A stretch of DNA of 64,000 bases from Megalonaias nervosa (lineage: Eukaryota; Mollusca; Bivalvia; Unionida; Unionidae), in contig JAECUM010093656.1 in assembly GCA_016617855.1 (NCBI GenBank), positions 124,001-188,000 of the forward strand, given 5' to 3'. A program made the translations under genes and the position numbers. Shown here piece by piece: positions 1-12,600 of the stretch (its first letter is position 1; every line of letters begins with the position of its first letter). The notes beneath the pieces were generated by a model. The model was given only the letters and a program-made list of their open reading frames with translations, was not told the DNA's origin and ran no database searches.

Positions 1-1640
1 ACAAAGGCTTCATTACAGACTTCACTATATCAGATTACAAAGGCTTCATTACAGACTTCAGTATATCAGATTACAAAGGCTTCATTACAGACTTCACTAT
101 ATCAGATTATAAAGGCTTCATTACAGACTTCAGTGTATCAAATTACAAAGGCTTCATTACAGACTTCACTATATCAGATTATAAAGGCTTCATTACAGAC
201 TTCACTATATCAGATTATAAAGGCTTCATTACACACAGACTTCAGTATATCAAATTACAAAGGCTTCATTACAGACTTCAGTATATCAGATTATAAAGGC
301 TTCATTACAGACTTCACTATATCAGATTATAAAGGCTTCATTACAGACTTCACTATATCACATTATAGAGGCTTCATTACAGACTTCACTATATCAGATT
401 ATAAAGGCTTCATTACAGACTTCACTATATCAGATTATACAGGCCTCATTACAGACTTCAGTATATCAGATTATAAAGGCTTCATTACAGACTTCACTAT
501 ATCAGATTATAAAGGCTTCATTACAGACTTCACTATATCAGATTATAAAGGCTTCATTACAGACTTCACTATATCAGATTATAAAGGCTTCATTACAGAC
601 TTCACTATATCAAATTATAAAGGCTTCATTACAGACTTCAGTGTATCAAATTATAAAGGCTTCATTACAGACTTCACTATATCAGATTATAAAGGCTTCA
701 TTACAGACTTCACTATATCACATTATAGAGGCTTCATTACAGAATTCAGTATATCAGATTATAAAGGCTTCATTACAGACTTCAGTATATCAGATTATAA
801 AGGCTTCATTACAGACTTCACTATATCACATTATAGAGGCTTCATTACAGACTTCAGTATATCAGATTATAAAGGCTTCATTACAGACTTCACTATATCA
901 CATTATAGAGGCTTCATTACAGAATTCAGTATATCAGATTATAAAGGCTTCATTACAGACTTCACTATATCACATTATAGAGGCTTCATTACAGACTTCA
1001 CTATATCAGATTATATAGGCTTCATTACAGATTTCAATATATCATATTATACAGGCCTTATTACAGACTAAAGTATCTCAGATTATACAGGCCTCTTTAC
1101 AGGCTTCAGTATATTTGATTATACAGGTCTCATTCCTGATCTTCAATAGGTTTGATTATGCAGGCATCATTCCTGATCTTCAGTAGGTTTGATCATGCAG
1201 GACTCATTACAGTGTACAATGCATCAGATATACAGGCCTCATTACAGATCTTCAATAAGTCAAATTATGCAGGCCTTGTTACAGATCTTCAATCGCTCAG
1301 ATTATACAGGCCTCATTAAAGTCCTTCAACAGATGATATTATAAAGGCCTCATAACATACTTCATTATACTAGATTATACAGGCATCATTACCGATCTTC
1401 AATAAGTCAAATTATACAGGCCTTGTTACAGATCTTCAGTAGCTCAAGACTCTACAGGCCTCATTAAAATCCTTCAATAGGTGATATTATAAAGGCTTCA
1501 TTACATACTTCAATATACCAGATTATACAAGCATCATTACAGATCTTCATAAGTCAAATTATACAGGCCTTGTTACAGATCTTCAATAGCTCAGATTATA
1601 CAGGCCTCATTAAAGTCCTTCAACAGGTGATATTATAAAG
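1..1640. repeat. 36-bp minisatellite, intron 13
   Basis: About 45 units of 36 bp (tag CTTCATTACAGACTTCACTA), very regular to about 1072 and then increasingly diverged to about 1640. As 36 is divisible by three, units read as a 12-residue repeat (F-I-T-D-F-T-I-S-D-Y-K-G) in long open frames. I regard these as non-coding. The array continues beyond the left edge. Confidence 0.95.
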
Positions 1641-1689
1641 GTCTCATATGAACAAATCCTGACTACAAGATAAAGCACAATGAATACTG

Positions 1690-3640
1690 AATGTAGGATG
1701 ATATGACACAATGAATACTGAATGCAGGATGCTATGACACAATTAATACTAAAACTAGTATCATTGTGTGGATTACTATGACACAATGAATATTAGAGCT
1801 ACTGACATTTTGTGGCTTGCTCTGACATGATAAATATTAACATTATTGATACTATTGGAATTGGTGACACAATGAATATTAAAGCTATCAATATGTGTGG
1901 ACTGCTTTCACACAAGGAATATTAAAGTTATTGATATTGTGGATTGATATAATACAAGGAATATTAAAGCTATCGATATTGTGGATTGCTATGATACAAG
2001 GAATATTAAAGCTATCGATATTGTGATTGCTTTGATACAAGGAATATTAAAGCTATTGACACTGTGGATTGCTATGATACAATGAATATTAAAGCTATCG
2101 ATATTGTGGATTGCTATGATACAAGGAATATTAAAGCTATCAATATTGTGGATTGCTATGATACAAGGAATATTAAAGCTATTGACATTGTGGATTGCTA
2201 TGATACAAGGAATATTAAAGCTATCGATATTGTGGATTGCTATGATACAAGGAATATTAAAGCTATTGAGATTGTGGATTGCTATGATACAAGGAATATT
2301 AAAGCTATCGATATTGTGGATTGCTATGATACAAGGAATATTAAAGCTATCGATATTGTGGATTGCTATGATACAAGGAATATTAAAGCTATTGACATTG
2401 TGGATTGCTATGATACAAGGAATATTAAAGCTATCGACATTGTGGATTGCTATGATACAAGGAATATTAAAGCTAGTGATATTGTGGATTGCTATGATAA
2501 AATGAATATTAAAGCTACTGACATTGTGGGTTGCAATGATAAAATGAATATTAAAGCTAGTGACATTGTGGATTGCTATGATAAAATGAATATTAAAGCT
2601 ATTGATATTGAGGACTGTTATGATGCAATGAATATTAAAGCTATTTATATTTGGGACTGCTATGATGCAATGAATATTAAAGCTATTGACATTGTGGATT
2701 GCTATGATAAAAAGAATATTAAAGCTATTGATATTGAGCACTGTTATGATGCAATGAATATTAAAGCTATTAATAATGAGGACTGTTATGATGCAATGAA
2801 TATTAAAGCTATTTATAATGAGGATTGTTATGATGCAATGAATATTAAAGCTATTTATAATGAGGATTATTGTTGTTGTTGTTGTTGTTGTACGGCTTAA
2901 CGCCATTTTTCAGCACAAGATAGGCTATACATGGCAGCCAGTATTAATGGTGGAGGAAGAAACCGGGAAATCCCCAGAAAGAACCACCAACCCACGAGAA
3001 GCTACTGGCAAGCTTCCTCACATATCCACATTCGCCGAATCTGAGACTCGAACCCACGCAGACAGAGGTGAGATGGCAGTGATCCGTAACAGAGAGCGCT
3101 TTAGACCACTCGGCCACTCGGGGCCCCAATGAGGATTGTTATGATGCAATGAATAATAAAGCTATTTATAGTGAGGACTGTTATGATGCAATGAATATTA
3201 AAGCTATTTATAATGAGGACTGTTATGATGCAATGAATATTAAAGCTATTGACATTGTGGATTGCTATGATGCAATGAATATTAAAGCTGTTGATATTGA
3301 GGACTTGTGATGCAATGAATATTAAAGCTATTTATAATAAGGACTGTTATGATGCAATGAATATTAAAGCTATTTATATTGAGGACTGTTATGATGCAAT
3401 GAATATTAAAGCTATTGACATTGTGGATTGCTATGATAAAATGAATATTAAAGCTATTGATACTGAGGACTGTTATGATGCAATGAATATTAAAACTATT
3501 TATATTGAGGACTGTTATAAAGCAATGAATATTTAAGCTATTTATAATGAGGACTGTTATGATGCAATGAATATTAAAGCTATTTATAATGAGGACTGTT
3601 ATGATGCAATGAATAGTAAAGTTATTTATATTGAGGACTG
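1690..3640. repeat. 42-bp minisatellite interrupted by a SINE
   Basis: About 40 units of 42 bp (tag GAATATTAAAGCTAT), split by a SINE at 2869-3127. Two variant groups: ATACAAGG units to the left and ATGCAATG units to the right. The period gives spurious open frames on both strands (14-residue repeat). Confidence 0.93.
2869..3127 (-). mobile_element. Full-length tRNA-derived SINE with 10-bp TSD
   Basis: Read on the minus strand, a tRNA-like head carries A box TGGCCGAGTGGTC (about 3106-3118) and B box GGGTTCGAGTCTC (3043-3055). It is followed by a conserved central region (about 2895-3030: ...CTTCCTCCACCATTAATACT..., ...ATGGCGTTAA) and a (CAA)n tail. AATGAGGATT flanks both sides (2859-2868 and 3128-3137). 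The central and tail part resembles the MESC-type SINE domain reported in molluscs (from memory). It looks intact enough to be a young insertion. Confidence 0.85.
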
Positions 3641-3674
3641 AAATCAAAGACAGATGTGCAGATACATAAGACAC

Positions 3675-3935
3675 ACCTTTTTTATCAGCCAAACCATTTT
3701 ATTAAGGTAAAAAGATTTTAACATTGAGGTCAATCAAAATTTTAACATTAATCAGACAGACATATCAAGTTTCTTTACATTACAGCAGTAAATTCATACT
3801 ACTAGTTCCTTTTTTATCAGCCAAACCTTTTATTAAGGTAAAGAGATTTTAACATTGAGGTCAATCAAAATTTTAACATTAAACTGACAGACATATCAAG
3901 TTTCTTTACATTACAGCAGTATATTCATACTAATA
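3675..3935. repeat. Two tandem copies of a 133-bp unit
   Basis: Direct duplication of a segment beginning CTTTTTTATCAGCCAAACC and including TTTTAACATTGAGGTCAATC. The second copy leads straight into the 28-bp array, whose CAGTAAATTCATACTA tag is already present at the end of each copy. Confidence 0.85.
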
Positions 3936-5880
3936 GTTCCCTGGTAGTAAATTCATACTTGTAGTTCCTTTACATTACAACAGTAAATTCATGCTAGTAA
4001 TTCTTCAGCAGTAAGTTCATAATAGTAATTCCTCAGCAGTAAGTTCATAATAGTAATTCCTTAGCAGTAAATTCATACTAGTAATTTCTCAGCAGTAAAT
4101 TCATACCAGTAATTTCTTAGCAGTAAATTCATACTTGTAATTCCCCAGTATTAAATTCATACAAGTAATTTCTCAGCATTAAATTCATACTAGCAGTTCC
4201 TCAGCAGTATATTCATACTAGTAATTCCTTAGCAGTAAATTCATACTAGTAATTTCTTATCAGTAAATTCATACTAGTATTTAATTTAAATTATTGCAGT
4301 AAATTCATACTAGTAATTCCTCAGCAGTAAATTCATACTAGTAATTTCTCAGCAGTAAATTCATACTAGTATTTAATTTAAATTACTGCAGTAAATTCAT
4401 ACTAGCAATTCCTCAGCAATAAATTCATACTAGTGGTTCCTTAGCAGTAAATTCATACTAGTAATTCCTCAGCAGTAAATTCATAATAGGAATTCCTCAG
4501 CTGTAAATCCATACTAGTAATTTCTCAGCAGTAAATTCATGCTAGTAATTCCTCAGCAGGAAATTCATACTAATAATTTCTCAGCAGTAAATTCATACTA
4601 GTATTTAATTTAAATTACTGCAGTAAATTCATACTAGCAATTCCTCAGCAATAAATTCATACTAGTAATTTCTCAGCAGTAAATTCAAATAATAGTTCCT
4701 TAGCAGTAAATTCATACTAGTAATTTCTCAGCATTAAATTCATACTAATATTTCCTTTAAATTACTGCAGTAAATTCATACTAGTAATTCCTCAGTAGTA
4801 AATTCATACTAGTAGTTCCTTAGCAGTAAATTCATACTAGTAATTCCTCGGCAGTAAATTCATAATAGGAATTCCTCAGCTGTAAATCCATACTAGTAAT
4901 TTCTCAGCAGTAAATTCATGCTAGTAATTCCTCAGCAGGAAATTCATACTAATAATTTCTCAGCAGTAAATTCATACTAGTATTTAATTTAAATTACTGC
5001 AGTAAATTCATACTAGTAATTCCTCAGCAATAAATCCTTAGCAGCATATTCATACTAGTAATTTCTCAGCATTAAATTCATACTAGTATTTCCTTTAAAT
5101 TACTGCAGTAAATTCATAGTAGTAATGCCTCAGCATTAACTTCATACTAGTAATTTCTCAACAGTAAATTCATACTAGTATTTTCTTTAAATTACTGCAG
5201 TAAATTTGTAATAGTAATGCCCCAGCAGTAAATTCTTACTAGTAATTCCTCAACAGTAAATTCACACTAGTATTTCCTCAGCAGTAAATTCATACTAGTA
5301 ATTTCTCTGCAGTAAATTCATACTAGTATTTAATTTAAATTACTGCAGTAAATTCATACTAGTAATTCCTCAGCATTAAATTCATACTAGTTGTTCCTTA
5401 GCAGTAAATTCATTCTAGTAGTTCCTTAGCTGTAAATTCATACTAGTAATTTCTCAGCATTAAATTCATACTACTATTTAATTTAAATTACTGCAGTAAA
5501 TTCATAATAGTAATTCCTCATCAGTAATTCGTACTAGTAATTCCTCAACAGTAAATTCACACTAGTAATTCCTCAACAGTAAATTCCTACTAGAAGATCC
5601 TCAGCAGTAAATTCATATCAGTAGTTCCTTAGCAGTAAATTCATACTAGTAATTCCTCAGCAGTAAATTCATACTAGTAGTTCCTTAGCAAATTCATACT
5701 AGTAATTTCTCAGCAGTAAATCCATACTAGTAAATCCATACTAGTAATTTCTCAACAGTAAATCCATACTAGTAATTTCTTAGCAGGAAATTCATAGTAG
5801 TATTTAATTCAAATTACAGCAGTAAATTCACACTAGTATTTAATTTAAATTACTGCAGTAAATTAATACTAGTATTTCAT
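3935..5880. repeat. 28-bp minisatellite, intron 13
   Basis: About 65 units with tag CAGTAAATTCATACTAGTAA, interspersed with a variant containing TATTTAATTTAAATTACTG about every 250-370 bp, which gives irregular higher-order structure. Segments near 4440-4640 and 4800-5000 are near-identical. Confidence 0.92.
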
Positions 5881-6636
5881 CTAAATTACAACTTCAAATT
5901 CATTCATTTTGTGAAATTCAGAATACACTTAACAATAATTTGAGGTTTTCAAGCAATGCAAGAATTTAATTTCTTGAAGATGACGTAGTCTTACAATTTA
6001 TGTTTCTTAAAGGGCTCAGTGATGCAATCACGTGTCTTCATGACTTTGTTTACTTGCCCAATAGTCAGGGCACAGAGCACAAAATGACAAACAATACAAA
6101 CAGCTATTTTTGTGTGCCTTCTACGATGCCAATATTGACATGTGCCCTTTTGAATTTTACAATGAAAAAAGGAGCAAGCCTGCAGTCTGGAGAAGACACT
6201 GCCATGTAATTGCTATGTGGAGTTGGGGACACTGTTTGGGAGCACAAAATTATGAATTCTGACATAACATTCAAATATTATAGACCATACAGACAATGTT
6301 ATGACATCAAGAACAAATACAAACAGCAAACAAATATAATTTTGAACATTTGGCATCTCATACTTCATAAAAGGTAAAACAAATTAACATTATTTAATTT
6401 TTGCCAGAATCAACTTTTGCTCTAGGCCATGAGATTAAATAAAATTCTCAAAGTTCAAAAGATGATTGGTAACAATCAAATTACTGATCTAGAGTCAAGT
6501 TTCTATGTTTGAAAGAGAATAATTTATATTCCCAGTTCCAGATATTTTGCAACATATGGCTCAGAATGAAAGAAGGAAAAATAGATGAACATCTGAGATG
6601 TTGCTGATGATATAATGTATACTCTAACTAACTTAC
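5881..6636. other. Intron 13 start, unique sequence
   Basis: Non-repetitive AT-rich intron sequence next to the exon-13 donor. I see no gene, RNA or mobile element here. Confidence 0.5.
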
Positions 6637-6687
6637 TGGTTTGGGGTCTTCGTCATCATCTTCTTCCTCAAAGTCTTCTTCATAATT
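6637..6687 (-). CDS. DYNC2I1: DYNC2I1 exon 13, second acidic motif; last exon in window
   Basis: 51 nt, phase 0 to 0, residues 331-347: [17 protein letters not shown]. Acceptor GGTTACAG, donor GTAAGTTAG. It continues the acidic segment of exon 12 and is followed by intron 13, which runs off the window. The next family segment (a helical region before the WD40 propeller) is not found in 1-6636. Confidence 0.84.
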
Positions 6688-9600
6688 CTGTAACCATAAA
6701 TTATGCAATGCGGAATCACGCAGTGTAAATCACATATTCCTGCGAGCATAAATTAATAACTAATTTAGCAAGAAAGCTAAAGTACTTGGTCAAATATTAT
6801 CATAGAATGTTACTAATTTAGCAAGAAAGCTAAAGTTCTTGGTCATACATGGACATAGAATGTTACTAATTTAGCAAGAAATCTAAAGTACTTGGTCAAA
6901 CATGAGCTCCCATTTCTAAAATTCCCATACAGTAACACAACAAACATGCTAAAATATAATTACTTCTTTACTTTTTGAATGGCTGTGGCCAGTACAAAAG
7001 TTGTTGCACTTAAGGAAAAACAAAACTATATGGCATTTTGTGTAATTCATGTCATGTGCCAAATATACAGAAAACACTCAAGTCTGAATACTGCTCAGAG
7101 AGCATGTCATGATGTATGTTTAATCTGTATTTTTGTTGGTTTTTCTTAATGACTGCATGTTATGCATATCTGTATTTTGTACTTGACCTTGTCCAATACA
7201 GTATCAAGTTCATGATGTACCTGACCAGTGGCATTTATTCTGTAAGCAACATAATATAGCTAATATTTCTCTATCATTGTGGCTTAAATATTCCAATCAT
7301 TATTAGTAGTAAATGTTCTTGATTCTGACCCTAGAAGTGTCCAGAATGGAAGTTTCCTGCTGGTTGACAGAGTATTTTCAGAAAATGGTAACTGCAATCT
7401 AGGAAAAGGAGTAGGGTATATAATCTTGCTTACCTAAGAATTACTCATTCTTGCCTTAACGTCTGAAGCAGAATCATTCTTACCATTGTGTTCAGTTTTT
7501 AATTTGGGTGGAATTATTTATACAAATTATTATTCACTGGAGTTACAAAATGCTTAATAATATTCTTGAACAGAAACATTAATTTGGAATTATAGTAAAT
7601 TCAGACAAGAACATTTTGGATGATTTTATTGTGATACATCATAAGACAGTTAGCACATTGCCACACTCCAGACCATTGACACATTAGCACATTCTAGACT
7701 ACAGGCATATCAATGCATTCAATATTGGAATTTATTTGGAATTCCACTGGAATTCAATAGGAACTTCATGAATTTGGACTTGTGATAGAACTTTTAGGAC
7801 TATTTGGGATTTAATTCACAGTACTGTAAGTTCTTTTTAAATTTTCACCTTGTATTCTAGGGAAATAAATTATTTGTTGATTTTATGAAACTTGTTGGTT
7901 ATCACTCTTTTCTGTTACAGTTTATGACCTTTGCGTTATCACACTGTATTATCTTGTATATAGTAAAGAAAACCCCCCAGTGTGAATACTACTCAGTAAC
8001 CACTAAAGTAATAACATATACAGATTTACAGGTGACACTTGATTTACACCAAATCAATTTGCAAATGTTCATTTTAACACCATTTATAATGAAAAAATAA
8101 CATTCAATTTGCACCACTCTGCTCAATTTTATGCCATTGCTAGCACCATGTGCTGTAACTCATGCACAGCTTAAGTACATGTATTTACAAACCGTTTATT
8201 ACCTCAAATATACTTCTATTGATGCAAAACTTTGATTCTACCTACCATTATGTTGTCCGAGTATCTACAAGATGCTTCTCCCTATATTTATGTTGTCTGC
8301 ATATCAACAGGATGATTTTACCTACCTTTATGCTGTCTGAGTATCCATAGGATGCTTCTACCTGCCTTTATGCTGAGTATCCATAGGATGCTTCTACCTG
8401 CCTTTATGCTGAGTATCCATAGGATGCTTCTACCTGCCTTTATGTTGTCTGAGTATCCATAGGATGCTTCTACCTGCCTTTATGCTGTCTGAGTATCCAT
8501 AGGATGCTTCTACCTGCCTTTATGCTGTCTGAGTATCCATAGGATGCTCCAACCTGCCTTTATGTTGTCTGAGTATCCATAGGATGCTTCTACCTGCCTT
8601 TATGCTGTCTGAGTATCCATAGGATGCTCCAACCTGCCTTTATATTGTCTGAGTATCCATAAGATGCTTCTACCTGCCTTTATGCTGAGTATCCATAGGA
8701 TGCTTCTACCTGCCTTTATGTTGTCTGAGTATCCATAGGATGCTTCTACCTGCCTTTATGCTGTCTGAGTATCCATAGGATGCTTCTACCTGCCTTTATG
8801 CTGTCTGAGTATCCATAGGATGCTTCTACCTGCCTTTATGCTGTCTGAGTATCCATAGGATGCTTCTACCTGCCTTTATGCTGTCTGAGTATCCATAGGA
8901 TGCTCCAACCTGCCTTTATATTGTCTGAGTATCCATAGGATGCTTCTACCTGCCTTTATGCTGAGTATCCATAGGATGCTTCTACCTGCCTTTATGCTGT
9001 CTGAGTATCCATAGGATGCTCCAACCTGCCTTTATGTTGTCTGAGTATCCATAGGATGCTTCTACCTGCCTTTATGTTGTCTGAGTATCCATAGGATGCT
9101 TCTACCTGCCTTTATGCTGAGTATCCATAGGATGCTTCTACCTGCCTTTATGTTGTCTGAGTATCCATAGGATGCTTCTACCTGCCTTTATGCTGAGTAT
9201 CTACAAGACGATTCTACCTACCTTTATGCTGAGTATCTACAAGATGATTCTACCTACCTTTATGCTGAGTATCTACAAGATGATTCTACCTACCTTTATG
9301 CTGAGTATCTACAAGATGATTCTACCTACCTTTATGCTGAGTATCTACAAGATGATTCTACCTGCCTTTATGTTGTCTGAGTATCAATAGGATGATTCTA
9401 CCTGCCTTTATGTTATCTGAGTATCTATTCTACCTACCTTTATGTTGTTTGCATACCCACAGGATGATTCTACCTGCCTTTATGTTGTTTGAGCATCCAC
9501 AGGATGATTCTACCTGCCTTTATGTTGTTGGTATATCCACAGGATGATTCTACCTACCATTATGTTGTTGGTATATCCACAGGATGATTCTACCTACCAT

Positions 9601-12600
9601 TATGTTGTTTGCATATCCACAGGATGATTCTACCTACCTTTATGTTGTTTGCATATCCACAAGATGATTCTACCTACCATTATGTTGTCTGAGTATCCAC
9701 AGGATGATTCTACCTGCCTTTATGTTGTTTGCATATCCACAAGATGATTCTACCTGCCTTTATGTTGTCTGAGTATCCACAAGATGATTCTACCTGCCTT
9801 TATGTTGTCTGAGTATCCACAGGATGATTCTACCTGCCTTTATGTTGTTTGCATATCCACAAGATGATTCTACCTGCCTTTATGTTGTCTGAGTATCCAC
9901 AAGATGATTCTACCTGCCTTTATGTTGTCTGAGTATCCACAGGATGATTCTACCTGCCTTTATGTTGTTTGCATATCCACAAGATGATTCTACCTGCCTT
10001 TATGTTGTCTGAGTATCCACAGGATGATTCTACCTACCTTTATGTTGTTTGCATATCCACAGGATGATTCTACCTACCATTATGTTGTTGGTATATCCAC
10101 AGGATGATTCTACCTACCATTATGTTGTTGGTATATCCACAAGATGATTCTAACTGCCTTTATGTTGTTGGTATATCCACAAGATGATTCTACCTGCCTT
10201 TATGTTGTCTGAGTATCAATAGGATGATTCTACCTGCCTTTATGTTGTCTGAGTATCCACAGGATGATTCTACCTACCATTATGTTGTTTGCATATCCAC
10301 AGGATGATTCTACCTGCCTTTATGTTGTCTGAGTATCCACAGGATGATTCTACCTATCTTTATGTTGTTTGCATATCCACAGGATGATTCTACCTGCCTT
10401 TATGTTGTCTGAGTATCCACATGATGATTCTACCTGCCTTTATGTTGTCTGAGTATCCACATGATGATTCTACCTACCATTATGTTGTTGGTATATCCAC
10501 AGGATGATTCTACCTACCATTATGTTGTTGGTATATCCACAAGATGATTCTACCTACCATTATGTTGTTGGTATATCCACAAGATGATTCTACCTACCAT
10601 TATGTTGTTGGTATATCCACAGGATGATTCTACCTACCATTATGTTGTTGGTATATCCACAAGATGATTCTACCTACCATTATGTTGTTGGTATATCCAC
10701 AGGATGATTCTACCTACCATTATGTTGTTGGTATATCTACAGGATGATTCTACCTACCATTATGTTGTTGGTATATCCACAGGATGATTCTACCTACCAT
10801 TATGTTGTTGGTATATCCACAAGATGATTCTACCTACCATTATGTTGTTGGTATATCCACAGGATGATTCTACCTACCATTATGTTGTTGGTATATCCAC
10901 AAGATGATTCTACCTACCATTATGTTGTTGGTATATCCACAGGATGATTCTACCTACCATTATGTTGTTGGTATATCTACAGGATGATTCTACCTACCAT
11001 TATGTTGTTGGTATATCCACAGGATGATTCTACCTACCATTATGTTGTTGGTATATCCACAAGATGATTCTACCTACCATTATGTTGTTGGTATATCCAC
11101 AGGATGATTCTACCTACCATTATGTTGTTGGTATATCCACAGGATGATTCTACCTACCATTATGTTGTTGGTATATCCACAGGATGATTCTACCTACCAT
11201 TATGTTGTTGGTATATCCACAAGATGATTCTACCTACCATTATGTTGTTGGTATATCCACAGGATGATTCTACCTACCATTATGTTGTTGGTATATCCAC
11301 AAGATGATTCTACCTGCCTTTATGTTGTCTGAGTATCCACAGGATGATTCTACCTGCCTTTATGCTGTCTGAGTATCAATAGGATGATTCTACCTACCAT
11401 TATGTTGTTGGTATATCCATAAGATGTTTCTCCCTATGTTCATGTTGTCTGAGTATCAATAGGATGATTCTACCTACCTCAAAGTCATCTTCATAGTTGT
11501 AATCATCATCATCCGCATTCTTTTTCTCCTCTATCTTTTCCTAGATGTAATAAATAAATGCAACATATAAATTCTGCAAATTCAAAAACCAAAAACTAGA
11601 TCTTTTTACCCTGACAGATTTCTAACAGTGGTGTCCTAAATTCCATCCCATAACTGTGGCCACCTGTATATCAGTCCATGGTTTGCTAAACCAACACTGA
11701 CATGTGGTTATTTCTACTATGAGTGATCCTCTAATCAGCCAACACCCATACCCACTGTACCAACAGTAATAGTATACATAAATTGGCTGATGTAATGTCA
11801 CAATTCTTAATATATTCCTTCATTTCTATTCAGACCATCTTGTTTGGTATTCAGATTTATCATAAATAAATACTATTGCTATATTTTATTTGTGAACAAT
11901 TCACCGCAACAACATATTCAAATGATTCACATGGCTTTACTAATAAACATACATGTGCTTCAATTGAGTGCATTACAGCTTTCTCAAGTGCCTCAGTGAT
12001 AAAGCTAAAGAGCCTAATAAATAAATAGAACCATGTTATGAAGCATCTTAGCAAAAATTACGCCTGTAAAACTGGACGTCTTTTTGGAATCCATTCCATG
12101 TGATAAATGTTTTATATACTGAATGTTTTGGAGATTATTTTTTTTAATTTTAAGTCAGACCTATGTTATATGACACTATTTTACTGAATAGAATAGTCTG
12201 TTTCAGGCCAGACATTTTATAGCTGAACAAACAAGATGAATTAAATTATTTACTGTTCACAGTAAAGGATGAGAAATGTCCGAGTTGTTATAGTCCATTG
12301 CGAAATAGAATTCAATTACATGCCGTATACATATTCAATGACGAGAAACATTTGAGTTTTAATCTTACAGTGTAAAAATTCTTGTCTAAGACATGGTTGA
12401 ATATGTTTATAATAATAATAAGGATGATATTGGCTTACTAAATGTGAGGGGCCAAAGGAACTGCACCAACAGGATGCCACAAGATAAATGTCGTGTGTGT
12501 GATTGTGTGTGTGTGTGTGAATCATGTATGTTGATGAACAATACATTGATCTTACTTGCTGATAATGACTCATAAGGATATTTGTTAATAATTTCATTCA

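Noticed and set aside
133..1071. 312-codon open frame with a 12-residue repeat
   Set aside because: Produced by a 36-bp minisatellite with no stop in that frame. No initiation context, no splice structure, and it lies in an intron antisense to DYNC2I1.
1989..2906. Open frames on both strands over the 42-bp array
   Set aside because: Same cause: 42 is divisible by three. The repeat-derived peptides differ only as the array units do.
3040..3127. Functional tRNA gene
   Set aside because: A and B boxes are present, but there is no paired acceptor stem, and the sequence continues into a SINE body and (CAA)n tail with a TSD.
2860..3132. Open frames across the SINE
   Set aside because: Fully explained by the tRNA-derived SINE, which is non-coding.
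8231..11477. CRISPR array
   Set aside because: Units are contiguous tandem repeats without unique spacers, in a eukaryotic intron.
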